A DNA stretch of 64,000 nucleotides, from the NCBI RefSeq assembly GCF_047324175.1, contig NZ_CP178732.1, forward strand, positions 4,526,001-4,590,000, written 5' to 3'. The notes under the pieces were generated by a model. It was not told where the DNA came from and searched no databases. It saw only the letters and a list, made by a program, of their open reading frames with translations. Of this stretch, positions 1-7,437 are shown piece after piece; position 1 is the stretch's first letter, and each line of letters begins with the position of its first letter. The position numbers and the translations under genes were made by a program. Source of the DNA: Acerihabitans sp015654925 (GTDB lineage Bacteria; Pseudomonadota; Gammaproteobacteria; Enterobacterales; Enterobacteriaceae).

Positions 1-240
1 GCGATAACAAACAGCGGTTGCCCCTGTGCCCAGGTTGGGTAAATCACGGCGGAAGGGAAGGAAGCGGGGGCGGATCGTGAACGGAAAACCGCGGCCGGCA
101 GCGATGCGTCGCCATTATCCGGCCGGTATCCAATTTGGTTATCCAGTCAATAATGCCCCATTCAATGGCAACACTCAAGACCCTCCCGCCCTTTCCGGCG
201 CGAGGGTCACAAAACCTGTGATCGCCCCCGCAACGCCGAA
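1..240. other. Upstream stretch with no recognised gene
   Basis: I see no gene I can support here. The only open frame on the plus strand (26-250) gives a short, Arg/Pro-rich, low-complexity product with no family resemblance. In E. coli bamD ends upstream of raiA, but its C-terminus is not recognisable in these bases. Confidence 0.4.
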
Positions 241-245
241 AAAAA

Positions 246-294
246 AGTGATATAAATCACACTTTTTCGGTCATTGGGGGGTATGCTTAAGCCA
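246..294 (+). promoter_or_regulatory. raiA promoter with CRP site at about -41
   Basis: AGTGATATAAATCACA at 246-261 matches the CRP consensus TGTGA-N6-TCACA at 9 of 10 fixed positions. A -10-like TATGCT lies at 282-287, which would start transcription near 294-295 and centre the CRP site at about -41, the class II activator position. The expected -35 position is inside the CRP site, as is usual for such promoters. Inference from sequence only. Confidence 0.6.
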
Positions 295-319
295 CGTAGA
301 CGAAAAGAGAGGTAGTGAT

Positions 320-655
320 ATGATTATCAATATTACCAGTAAACAAATGGAGATTACTCCAGCCATTCGTCAACATGCCGAAGAGCGTCTGGCCAAGCTT
401 GCCAAATGGCAGACCCAGCTGATAAACCCTCATATAATCCTCTCAAAGCAACCGCAGGGATTCGTGGCCGATGCCACCCTCAACACCCCTAACGGACAAT
501 TGGTCGCCAGCGCCAGCAACCAGGATATGTACGTTGCCATTAACGAGCTGATCGCAAAATTGGAGCGCCAGCTCAATAAAGTTCAGCATAAAGGCGAAGC
601 GCGCCGCGCCGCCGAATGCGTCAAGACGTCCATCAATCTGGCCGTAGAAGAATAG
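320..655 (+). CDS. raiA: Ribosome-associated inhibitor / hibernation factor RaiA (YfiA)
   Basis: A 111-residue protein that aligns along its whole length with E. coli RaiA, including the N-terminal INITSKQMEITPAIRQH and the INELIAKLERQLNKVQHKGEARRAA block. The family binds the 30S subunit near the A and P sites in the cold or in stationary phase, blocks initiation and keeps ribosomes as 70S monomers. GAGAGG lies 10 bases before the ATG. The C-terminal acidic tail is a little shorter than in E. coli. The gene is monocistronic, with a CRP-type promoter in front and a hairpin terminator behind. Confidence 0.97.
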   Translation: MIINITSKQMEITPAIRQHAEERLAKLAKWQTQLINPHIILSKQPQGFVADATLNTPNGQLVASASNQDMYVAINELIAKLERQLNKVQHKGEARRAAECVKTSINLAVEE

Positions 656-728
656 CGGTAGCCTACAGCGCGCGTCTTTGGGGCGACCCTCCCCCGCGAG
701 ACCGGCTCATTTATTGCCAATCAAGCAT

Positions 729-754
729 AACGCGCCCTCCCGGCGCGTTTTATA
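729..754 (+). terminator. Rho-independent terminator of raiA
   Basis: A GC-rich stem (CGCGCC at 731-736 pairing with GGCGCG at 742-747) with a 5-base loop is followed by TTTTATATT. It lies 75 bases after the raiA stop and just before the pheL promoter. Confidence 0.7.
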
Positions 755-784
755 TTGACAGAATGAAAAGCCAGCGGTTACTGT
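755..784 (+). promoter_or_regulatory. pheL-pheA promoter
   Basis: A perfect -35 hexamer TTGACA at 755-760 is followed after 18 bases by TACTGT (779-784) as the -10. It sits between the raiA terminator and the pheL leader peptide, where the pheA promoter lies in E. coli. Confidence 0.65.
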
Positions 785-814
785 AACCCTCCCATAGTCC
801 ATAAAGCTGACGCC

Positions 815-862
815 ATGCATATCAACCCGTTTTTCTTCGCCTTCTTTTTTACCTTCCCCTGA
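815..862 (+). CDS. pheL: pheA operon leader peptide
   Basis: A 15-codon frame reads [15 protein letters not shown] followed by TGA. Seven of 15 residues are Phe, as in the E. coli leader [15 protein letters not shown]; only the first residues differ. Ribosome stalling on the Phe codons when charged tRNA-Phe is scarce favours the antiterminator over the terminator at 910-938. No strong Shine-Dalgarno sequence is visible before this ATG. It is too short for standard gene calling but the composition and the downstream attenuator make it secure. Confidence 0.93.
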   Translation: [15 protein letters not shown]

Positions 863-909
863 ACTGGAGGCCGGTCGTCCTATGAGAAAGAATACGAAGA
901 CGAACAAAA

Positions 910-938
910 AAGCCTCCTGACCACAGGAGGCTTTTTTT
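910..938 (+). terminator. pheA attenuator terminator
   Basis: AAGCCTCCTG (910-919) pairs with CAGGAGGCTT (924-933) around a 4-base loop and is followed by a run of T. It lies between pheL and pheA and is the attenuator of the Phe-responsive leader. Confidence 0.9.
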
Positions 939-964
939 ATGACAGTTTGACAGGTGACAACAAC

Positions 965-2122
965 ATGAATGACAACCCATTATTAGCGCTGCGCGAGCGC
1001 ATCAGCGCGCTGGATATCAAACTCCTGGCGCTGCTGGCGGAACGGCGCGAGCTGGCGCTGGACGTCGCACGCAGCAAATTGAATACCCATCGCCCCATCC
1101 GCGATAAAGCCCGCGAGCGGGATTTGCTGGAACATCTGGTGACCGAAGGCAAAAAACTGCATCTGGACGGTTTTTATGTCACCCGGCTGTTTCAGCTGAT
1201 TATTGAAGATTCCGTGCTGACCCAGCAGGCATTGTTGCAGGCGGATCTCAACCAGAACCTGGAGCGTTCGGCCCGTATCGCTTTTCTCGGGCCAAAGGGG
1301 TCCTATTCCCATTTAGCCGCCAGGCAATACGGAGCGCGTTATTTTGACCAGACCGTGGAGTGCGGCTGCCAGAAGTTCCCGGACATTATCCAGTTAGTGG
1401 AGACCGGACAGGCCGATTACGGCGTGCTGCCCATTGAAAATAGCAGTTCAGGGTCCATCAACGACGTCTATGACCTGCTGCAGCACACCAATCTCTCGCT
1501 GGTGGGTGAATTGACCAATCCCATCGATCATTGCGTACTGGTGGCCGGCGACACCAGCCTCGACCAAATCGAGGTGGTTTATAGCCATCCGCAGCCGTTC
1601 CAGCAATGCAGCCAGTTTATCAACCGTTATCCGCAATGGAAGATTGAATACTGCGAAAGCACCGCCGCAGCCATGGAAAAAGTGGCTGCGCTGCGCTCCC
1701 CGCACGCGGCGGCGCTCGGCAGCGGCCCGGGCGGCGCGCTTTACGGTTTGCAGGTACTGGAGCAAAACCTGGCCAACCAACAGCAAAATTTCACCCGCTT
1801 TATCGTGCTGGCGCGCAAGGCGATTGACGTGTCCGAGCAGGTGCCGGCCAAAACCACCCTGATCATGGCCACCGGCCAGCAATCGGGCGCCCTGGTGGAG
1901 GCGCTTTTGGTGCTGCGCGATCACGGCATCGTGATGACCCGGCTGGAATCGCGGCCCATTCATGGCAATCCGCGCGAAGAGATGTTTTATATCGATGTGC
2001 AGGCTAACCTGCGGGGCACGGCGATGCAAAAGGCCCTGGTGGAGTTACAGGCCATTACCCGTTCACTAAAAGTGCTGGGCTGCTATCCATCGGAAAACGT
2101 AGTGCCGGTCGAACCGCAATAA
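965..2122 (+). CDS. pheA: Bifunctional chorismate mutase / prephenate dehydratase (P-protein)
   Basis: A 385-residue protein matching E. coli PheA (386). The N-terminal ~100 residues are an AroQ chorismate mutase (LLALRERISALD, then ERDLLEHL), residues ~105-285 the prephenate dehydratase (IAFLGPKGSYSHLAARQY), and the C-terminus an ACT-type Phe-binding domain containing GALVEALLVL and the ESRP motif. It converts chorismate to phenylpyruvate for Phe synthesis and is expected to be Phe-inhibited. An in-frame TTG at 947 would add six residues, but AGGTGA 8 bases before the ATG at 965 fixes the start. Controlled by the pheL attenuator. Confidence 0.98.
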   Translation: MNDNPLLALRERISALDIKLLALLAERRELALDVARSKLNTHRPIRDKARERDLLEHLVTEGKKLHLDGFYVTRLFQLIIEDSVLTQQALLQADLNQNLERSARIAFLGPKGSYSHLAARQYGARYFDQTVECGCQKFPDIIQLVETGQADYGVLPIENSSSGSINDVYDLLQHTNLSLVGELTNPIDHCVLVAGDTSLDQIEVVYSHPQPFQQCSQFINRYPQWKIEYCESTAAAMEKVAALRSPHAAALGSGPGGALYGLQVLEQNLANQQQNFTRFIVLARKAIDVSEQVPAKTTLIMATGQQSGALVEALLVLRDHGIVMTRLESRPIHGNPREEMFYIDVQANLRGTAMQKALVELQAITRSLKVLGCYPSENVVPVEPQ

Positions 2123-2149
2123 GCGCCGGCGCATCAGGAAAGTAAAACG

Positions 2150-2180
2150 TACCGCCAGGAAGTAAATACGCCTGGCGGTA
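2150..2180. terminator. Hairpin between convergent pheA and tyrA
   Basis: TACCGCCAGG (2150-2159) and CCTGGCGGTA (2171-2180) form a perfect 10-base stem with an 11-base loop between the stops of the convergent genes. There is no clear T run on either side, so it may end transcription weakly in both directions or only protect 3' ends. Confidence 0.45.
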
Positions 2181-2203
2181 TGGCAGCAACGCCCGCGGCG
2201 CTG

Positions 2204-3325
2204 TTATTTACGGATATCGTTGGCCTGGCGCAGCAACATCCGGCTTTCCACCAGGAAGCTCTCGGCATAACTGCCGAACCACTGCTCGATTTTTTTAAAC
2301 CGATCGATAAACGCCTGTTTGTCCCCCTGCTCAAGCAGGGTGATAGCCTCGCCAAAGCGCTGGTAATAGCGTTTAATCAAGGCCAGGTTGCTCTCTGACG
2401 ACATGATGATATCCGCGTACAGCTGCGGATCTTGCGCAAACAGCCGGCCGATCATCGCCAATTCCAGCCGGTAGATAGGGGATGACAGCGCCAGCAACTG
2501 CTCCAACTGGACGTTTTCTTCCGCCAGATGCAGCCCATAGGCAAACGTGGCGAAATGGCGCAGCGCCTGGATAAACGCCATATTCTGATCGTGCTCCACC
2601 GCGCTGCTGCGGTGCAGGCGCGCGCCCCAGACCTGGATTTGCTCCAGCAACCACTGATAGGCTTCCGGCTGGCGCCCGTCGCAATACACCACCACCTGCT
2701 TGGCCAAGCTGCCGCTATCCGGTCCGAACATGGGATGCAGACCCAGCACCGGCCCGTTATGGGCGGCCAGCATCGCTTGCAGCGGCGCATTTTTTATCGA
2801 CGCCAGATCCAGCAAGATGCAATCGGCCGGGAGCGGCGGCAGGCGCTCGATAACCTCCACGGTGACGTGGATCGGCACGCTGACAATCACCATGCCCGCA
2901 TCCGCCAGCAGATCCGGCGCCCGGGGCCAATCCTCCTGCTCCAGGATCTTCACCTGGTAACCGGACAACGTGAGCATTTTTGCGAACAGTCCGCCCATCT
3001 GGCCCCGACCGCCGATTATCACCACCGGCCGTAGCTGCGGGCAAAGCGTTTTAAACCCTTTGTCATTTTCGCTGGAGTAAGACTCGCGCATCACCCGTCT
3101 TAACACATCTTCAATCAGGTCCGGCGGAACTCCCTGGGCCTGAGCTTCGTGGCGGCGCGACGCCAGCATGGCCGTTTCGCGATCCGGGGCGTAGATAGGT
3201 AACCCATAACGGCTCTTTACTTCCCCTACCTCGGCTACCAGATGCAGGCGCCTGGCCAGCAAACCCAGCAACGCTTTATCCACCTCATCGATCTGATCCC
3301 GTAATGCGTTTAGCTCCGCTACCAT
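2204..3325 (-). CDS. tyrA: Bifunctional chorismate mutase / prephenate dehydrogenase (T-protein)
   Basis: A 373-residue protein, the same length as E. coli TyrA and nearly collinear with it. The N-terminal ~90 residues are the chorismate mutase (ALRDQIDEVDKALL), followed by a Rossmann-fold dehydrogenase with PVVIIGGRGQMGGLF as the nucleotide-binding loop; E. coli has GGGGQMG, so one Gly is Arg here. It makes 4-hydroxyphenylpyruvate for Tyr synthesis. It is separated from the upstream aroF by 6 bases and is therefore co-transcribed with it. Confidence 0.98.
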   Translation of the reverse strand: MVAELNALRDQIDEVDKALLGLLARRLHLVAEVGEVKSRYGLPIYAPDRETAMLASRRHEAQAQGVPPDLIEDVLRRVMRESYSSENDKGFKTLCPQLRPVVIIGGRGQMGGLFAKMLTLSGYQVKILEQEDWPRAPDLLADAGMVIVSVPIHVTVEVIERLPPLPADCILLDLASIKNAPLQAMLAAHNGPVLGLHPMFGPDSGSLAKQVVVYCDGRQPEAYQWLLEQIQVWGARLHRSSAVEHDQNMAFIQALRHFATFAYGLHLAEENVQLEQLLALSSPIYRLELAMIGRLFAQDPQLYADIIMSSESNLALIKRYYQRFGEAITLLEQGDKQAFIDRFKKIEQWFGSYAESFLVESRMLLRQANDIRK

Positions 3326-3331
3326 ACTTTC

Positions 3332-4408
3332 TTATTCTCCCGACAGCCGTCGCGTAAGGACATCGCGCAGTTCATGATGCAGTTGTCGTAACAGTGTATC
3401 GGTAGTTGGCCAGTTGATACAGGCATCCGTCACCGAAACGCCATAACGCATGTCGCCGCGCGGCCCATCGGATGATTGATTGCCTTCATTGATATGGCTT
3501 TCAAGCATCAGTCCGATGATGGAACGGTTGCCCGCTTTAATCTGCTCCAGCGCCGATTGCGCCACTTCGGTCTGGCGACGGTAATCTTTATTGGAGTTAC
3601 CGTGGCTGCAATCGATCATCAGCGCCGCGTTCAGCCCCGCTTTGGCCATTTGCTGCTCGCAATCCGCGATGTCCGCGGCATGATAATTCGGCTGCTTGCC
3701 GCCGCGCAAAATCACATGGCCGTCAGGGTTGCCGCGGGTTTGCAGCAAAGAAACCTGCCCCGCCTGGTTAATGCCCATAAACCGGTGGGACATGGCGGCG
3801 GCGCGCATGGCGTTGATCGCGGTGGCCAGGCTGCCGTCGGTGCCGTTTTTAAACCCGACCGGCATGGAGAGGCCCGAGGCCATTTCCCGGTGGGTCTGGG
3901 ATTCGGTGGTGCGGGCGCCAATGGCCGACCAGCTGAACAAATCGCCTAAATATTGCGGGCTATTGGGGTCCAGCGCTTCGGTGGCCAGGGGCAGTCCCAG
4001 GCGTACCAGTTCCAGCAGCAGGCCGCGGGCGATTTTCAGCCCGGCCTCCACATCAAACGAACCATCCATGTAGGGGTCGTTGATCAACCCTTTCCAGCCC
4101 ACCGTAGTGCGGGGCTTTTCGAAATAGACGCGCATAACGATGTAGAGTTGATCGCCCAACTCCGCCGACAGCGCCGTTAGCCGCCGGGCATAATCCAGGG
4201 CGGAATCCAGGTCATGGATGGAACACGGACCGCAAACCACCAGCAAACGCGGATCGCGCCCATGGATGATATCGGCGATGGTTTGGCGCGACGAGGCGAT
4301 AGCCTGCTGTTCCCGATCGGTTAAAGGAAATTGCCGTTTTAATTCTTCCGGCGTAATCATGACCTGTTCATCGATAATATGAACATTATTGAGCGCGTCT
4401 TTCTGCAT
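3332..4408 (-). CDS. aroF: 3-deoxy-7-phosphoheptulonate (DAHP) synthase, Tyr-sensitive
   Basis: A 358-residue type I DAHP synthase that condenses phosphoenolpyruvate and erythrose-4-phosphate, the first step of the shikimate pathway. The core VVCGPCSIHD (metal-ligand Cys), the KPRTTVGWKGLINDP block and CSHGNSNKDYRRQ are intact. The N-terminus MQKDALNNVHI is that of E. coli AroF rather than AroG or AroH, and the position before tyrA agrees. Expected to be feedback-inhibited by Tyr and repressed by TyrR; candidate TyrR sites lie upstream. Confidence 0.97.
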   Translation of the reverse strand: MQKDALNNVHIIDEQVMITPEELKRQFPLTDREQQAIASSRQTIADIIHGRDPRLLVVCGPCSIHDLDSALDYARRLTALSAELGDQLYIVMRVYFEKPRTTVGWKGLINDPYMDGSFDVEAGLKIARGLLLELVRLGLPLATEALDPNSPQYLGDLFSWSAIGARTTESQTHREMASGLSMPVGFKNGTDGSLATAINAMRAAAMSHRFMGINQAGQVSLLQTRGNPDGHVILRGGKQPNYHAADIADCEQQMAKAGLNAALMIDCSHGNSNKDYRRQTEVAQSALEQIKAGNRSIIGLMLESHINEGNQSSDGPRGDMRYGVSVTDACINWPTTDTLLRQLHHELRDVLTRRLSGE

Positions 4409-4480
4409 GGTGCGTATCCTGAAAAAGAGTGGGATGGCCGCGGGTCGGGTAAATCCCCTGGACCGCTGGCTTATGGGTAT

Positions 4481-4534
4481 ACCATACCATGTGTCGTAAA
4501 GTTTTCAATCCATAGGTGTAAATATTTTATTACT
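4481..4534 (-). promoter_or_regulatory. aroF-tyrA promoter with candidate TyrR boxes
   Basis: On the minus strand TTGAAA (4503-4508) and TATGGT (4481-4486) are separated by 16 bases and point at aroF. Just upstream, 4517-4534 reads TGTAAA-N6-ATTACT, 10 of 12 positions of the TyrR box TGTAAA-N6-TTTACA. A weaker box-like element starts near 4495 and overlaps the -35. E. coli aroF is likewise repressed by TyrR through several boxes. Confidence 0.5.
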
Positions 4535-4855
4535 ACCATTGCCCTTACCAACGGGCAGACAAATAAACGCGGACAGCAGCATAAAACTCGCTCAAAAACG
4601 CCATATATTCGTCCTTAAACGGCATAAAAAACTGTTTCCAAGAGTCACGGACAGGTCATAACAGTATTTATTGCGGGTGCGGATTTGAGTATTCAATACT
4701 ATTTTCGTAAACTTAAATGTACACTTAATTTGACTCCGGCGCTGTGCCCATCCGGTGCCGTTAACTTCCCGCAGCGGCATGACGCTTCAGTTTGCGTCTG
4801 GCATTACCCATCCCTATGATAAACTTAATGCTCTGCTGCTGAAGACCGGATACTA
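4535..4855. other. Intergenic region between aroF and yfiL
   Basis: About 320 AT-richer bases between divergent genes. A minus-strand frame at 4592-4780 encodes a basic peptide with no family resemblance and no ribosome site, and I do not regard it as a gene. The yfiL promoter must lie here but I cannot place it with confidence. Confidence 0.4.
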
Positions 4856-5215
4856 ATGAAAACTCGTGCCTTCTGTGCCCTATTATTGCTGCTCGGTGGC
4901 TGTAGCTCATCCATGGCCCCGCCGAACACCGGCCACGCGCCCTCCCAGTGGTATCAGGTGGGATATCATGATGCCCTGGCGGGCAAAATCGTCCGCGATA
5001 ACGATACCCTGGCGGAGTGGTTCGGCAACCCGCAAATCGATCGGGATGCCTATCTGCAAGGATACCTGGCCGGCCAGGAAAAATTATGCCAGGCCGCGAC
5101 GGTACGCGACTTGGGTATAAAAGGCGTTAATTTCCCCGCCAGCTGCGACGGAACGGCCAACGCGGAATCGCTTAAACAGCAATGGCAGCAGGGTATCGAT
5201 GCGGCGCAGCCTTAA
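4856..5215 (+). CDS. yfiL: DUF2799 lipoprotein YfiL
   Basis: A 119-residue predicted lipoprotein: a Leu-rich signal peptide ends in a lipobox with Cys16 (LGGC), followed by two Tyr-x-x-Gly-type repeats (WYQVGYHDALAG and AYLQGYLAGQEKLC) that typify DUF2799. Function is unknown. In E. coli yfiL also follows aroF and precedes the yfiR-dgcN-yfiB diguanylate cyclase locus and rplS; here yfiL is directly followed by the rplS terminator, so the yfiRNB module is absent. Confidence 0.88.
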   Translation: MKTRAFCALLLLLGGCSSSMAPPNTGHAPSQWYQVGYHDALAGKIVRDNDTLAEWFGNPQIDRDAYLQGYLAGQEKLCQAATVRDLGIKGVNFPASCDGTANAESLKQQWQQGIDAAQP

Positions 5216-5233
5216 TCCGCCGGGCCGCGCCAA

Positions 5234-5266
5234 ATAAAAAAAGGGTCAGCCAACCGGCCGACCCTC
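5234..5266 (-). terminator. Terminator of the rpsP-rimM-trmD-rplS operon
   Basis: Read on the minus strand, AGGGTCGGCC pairs with GGCTGACCCT and is followed by a run of seven T. It lies about 40 bases beyond the rplS stop and just after the convergent yfiL stop. Confidence 0.85.
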
Positions 5267-5302
5267 TGATAACTAAAAGCTTTCGGATGTTGCGAAAGCG
5301 TA

Positions 5303-5653
5303 CTAGGCGTTAAGACGCTCTTTGATACGGGCAGACTTACCAGTACGTTCACGCAGGTAATACAATTTCGCCTGACGAACGGCACCACGACGTTTAACAG
5401 CAATGCTGTCAATTACCGGTGAATGCGTCTGGAATACACGCTCAACACCTTCGCCATTGGAAATTTTGCGAACAGTGAATGCAGAATGCAGACCGCGGTT
5501 ACGAATAGCGATAACCACGCCCTCGAATGCCTGCAGACGTTTTTTACTGCCTTCAACGACCCATACCTTCACTTCCACGGAATCACCCGGACGGAATGCA
5601 GGCACGTCCTGCTTCATCTGCTCTTCTTCAATCTGTTTAATAATGTTGCTCAT
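5303..5653 (-). CDS. rplS: 50S ribosomal protein L19
   Basis: A 116-residue protein matching L19 throughout (MSNIIKQIEEEQMKQDVPAF at the start, LYYLRERTGKSARIKERLN at the end); E. coli L19 has 115. It sits at the 30S-50S interface near the base of the L7/L12 side. It is the last gene of the rpsP operon, 73 bases after trmD, and is followed by a strong terminator. Confidence 0.98.
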   Translation of the reverse strand: MSNIIKQIEEEQMKQDVPAFRPGDSVEVKVWVVEGSKKRLQAFEGVVIAIRNRGLHSAFTVRKISNGEGVERVFQTHSPVIDSIAVKRRGAVRQAKLYYLRERTGKSARIKERLNA

Positions 5654-5726
5654 AATAGGTCTCTTACCCTAGGTAAACTGAGTGTTCAGGCCAGTCAGAG
5701 CGTTAACCCTGATGCCCTTAATAGTT

Positions 5727-6473
5727 TTATTGCTTTGGCTGATATTCCCGTTGGAACTCAGTCAGCAACTTTGCTTGCTCGTCAGTCAGAGCTAGGCTTT
5801 CCAGAAGTTCAGGTCTTCTAAGCCAAGTACGGCCCAGCGACTGTTTCAAGCGCCAGCGGCGGATCTCAGCATGATTGCCCGACAGCAAAACCGGCGGAAC
5901 CTCCATGCCTGCCAACACCTCGGGACGGGTATAATGCGGGCAGTCCAGCAAGCCTTCGGCGAAAGAGTCTTCCGCCGCCGAGGCTTCATGACCCAGCACC
6001 CCCGGTATAAACCGGGAAACGGAATCAATCAGCGCCATGGCCGCCAATTCACCACCGCTGAGCACATAATCGCCGATTGACCATTCTTCATCAATTTCGG
6101 TGGCTATCAGGCGCTCATCTATACCTTCATAACGACCGCATACCAGAATAATCTTCCGATTGGCGGCCAGCTCGCTCACACCTTGCTGATCGAGCTTACG
6201 TCCCTGAGGGGAGAGATAAATAACCTTCGCCCCTTCGCCTGCCGTGTTTTTCGCCTCGTGAATGGCATCCCGCAAGGGCTGCACCATCATCAGCATCCCC
6301 GGTCCGCCGCCATAAGGGCGTTCGTCCACGGTGCGATGCCGATCGTGTGTGAAATCACGCGGACTCCAGCACTGCATTTCCAGCAGGCCGTTTTTCACTG
6401 CCCGGCCGGTTACCCCGTAATCAGTAATTGCGCGGAACATTTCGGGAAACAGGCTGATTACACCAATCCACAT
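5727..6473 (-). CDS. trmD: tRNA (guanine-N1)-methyltransferase
   Basis: A 248-residue SPOUT methyltransferase that makes m1G37 in tRNAs reading CNN, Pro and some Arg codons, which prevents +1 frameshifts. Trefoil-knot motifs LVCGRYEGIDERL and WSIGDYVLSGGEL are present, as is the RPYGGGPGM loop. A longer frame exists upstream, but the family N-terminus MWIG(V/I)ISLFPEMF fixes the start at 6473, 38 bases after rimM. Third gene of the rpsP operon. Confidence 0.97.
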   Translation of the reverse strand: MWIGVISLFPEMFRAITDYGVTGRAVKNGLLEMQCWSPRDFTHDRHRTVDERPYGGGPGMLMMVQPLRDAIHEAKNTAGEGAKVIYLSPQGRKLDQQGVSELAANRKIILVCGRYEGIDERLIATEIDEEWSIGDYVLSGGELAAMALIDSVSRFIPGVLGHEASAAEDSFAEGLLDCPHYTRPEVLAGMEVPPVLLSGNHAEIRRWRLKQSLGRTWLRRPELLESLALTDEQAKLLTEFQREYQPKQ

Positions 6474-6510
6474 ACCGCAGTTCCACCCAATAGCTGCTTT
6501 ACATCCGGGG

Positions 6511-7059
6511 TCAAAAATTCGGGTCCCATTCAACCTCGATGACATGAGCGTTGAGATCGACATTTTTGATAACCTGTCCGTCTAGGAACGGGATCAAACG
6601 TTCCTGAATACCGAAGGCATCCTTCAGGTTGGCTTTTACCACCATGACATCGTTGGAGCCGGTTTCCATCATATCGATGACTGCGCCGAGCTGATAACCC
6701 GCGGTGGTTACGACCTGGCAACCCGTAAGGTCTTTCCAGTAATAATCACCCGCGTCAAGAGCCGGCAGCTGCGTTGAGTCCACGACGATTTCACAGTTCG
6801 TCAGCAGAGCCGCGGCCTCCCGATCTTCCATGCCTTTGACCTTAATGATCAAATCCTGGCTATGGCGCTTCCAGCCTTCCAGCTCGATAAGCTGCCACTC
6901 ACCCGCCCGTTTAATAAACCAGGGCTGGTATTCAAAAATGCTTTCGGACTCTTCAGTGGATGAAAACACTCTGAGCCAACCGCGAATGCCATACGTCGAT
7001 CCCATTTTACCCACTACAATGGGGTTAGTGGGAATTGCGGTACGGATTTGTTTGCTCAT
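6511..7059 (-). CDS. rimM: Ribosome maturation factor RimM
   Basis: A 182-residue protein, same length as E. coli RimM, with the N-terminal RimM domain (VVGKMGSTYGIRGWLRVFSST) and a C-terminal PRC-barrel-like domain (DYYWKDLTGCQV...NDVMVVKANLKDAFG). It helps fold the 30S head and binds S19. Start chosen at MSKQ, as in E. coli; an in-frame upstream start would add only four residues. It begins 18 bases after rpsP. Confidence 0.97.
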   Translation of the reverse strand: MSKQIRTAIPTNPIVVGKMGSTYGIRGWLRVFSSTEESESIFEYQPWFIKRAGEWQLIELEGWKRHSQDLIIKVKGMEDREAAALLTNCEIVVDSTQLPALDAGDYYWKDLTGCQVVTTAGYQLGAVIDMMETGSNDVMVVKANLKDAFGIQERLIPFLDGQVIKNVDLNAHVIEVEWDPNF

Positions 7060-7077
7060 CGCTACCACCAAGATCCA

Positions 7078-7326
7078 TTAAGCCGCTTTCTTAGCGTCTT
7101 TAATCAATCCAGAAACGCGTTCTGAAACGGTTGCGCCCTGGCTGACCCAATGCTCGATACGATCCAAGTCCAAACGCAGGCCTTCAGCCTGACCGGAAGC
7201 GATCGGGTTGAAAAAGCCAATACGTTCAATAAAGCGACCATCACGCGCATTGCGGCTGTCAGTCACGACGATTTGATAAAACGGGCGTTTTTTTGCGCCG
7301 CCACGTGCCAAACGAATTGTTACCAT
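7078..7326 (-). CDS. rpsP: 30S ribosomal protein S16
   Basis: An 82-residue protein identical in length to E. coli S16 (MVTIRLARGGAKKRPFYQIV). The start at 7326 is preceded by AAAGAGGATGTT, a good ribosome site; a longer frame upstream runs through the leader hairpin and is not coding. It is the first gene of the rpsP-rimM-trmD-rplS operon and binds early in 30S assembly. Confidence 0.98.
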   Translation of the reverse strand: MVTIRLARGGAKKRPFYQIVVTDSRNARDGRFIERIGFFNPIASGQAEGLRLDLDRIEHWVSQGATVSERVSGLIKDAKKAA

Positions 7327-7353
7327 AACATCCTCTTTAGTTAATAAAACAAC

Positions 7354-7379
7354 CGGGCCCCATCGAGGAACGGGGCCCA
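7354..7379 (-). terminator. GC-rich hairpin in the rpsP leader
   Basis: GGGCCCC (7355-7361) pairs with GGGGCCC (7372-7378). On the minus strand it is followed by GGTTGTTTTATT and then the rpsP ribosome site about 15 bases further on. It could be a second ffh terminator or a leader attenuator for the ribosomal operon; the sequence cannot decide. Confidence 0.5.
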
Positions 7380-7389
7380 GTTGCCATAC

Positions 7390-7425
7390 AAAAAGCCCCA
7401 AAATATTACTCGTTTTGGAGCAAAA
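7390..7425 (-). terminator. Terminator of ffh
   Basis: On the minus strand GCTCCAAAA pairs with TTTTGGGGC across a 9-base loop and is followed by TTTTTG. It begins about 15 bases beyond the ffh stop. Confidence 0.75.
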
Positions 7426-7437
7426 AGCAATCGATAG

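Noticed and set aside
26..250. A 74-codon plus-strand frame at the window start
   Set aside because: Low-complexity basic/Pro-rich product, no ribosome site and no family resemblance; ends just before the CRP site of raiA.
4592..4780. A 62-codon minus-strand frame upstream of aroF
   Set aside because: Lies in the AT-rich promoter region, no ribosome site, no recognisable family.
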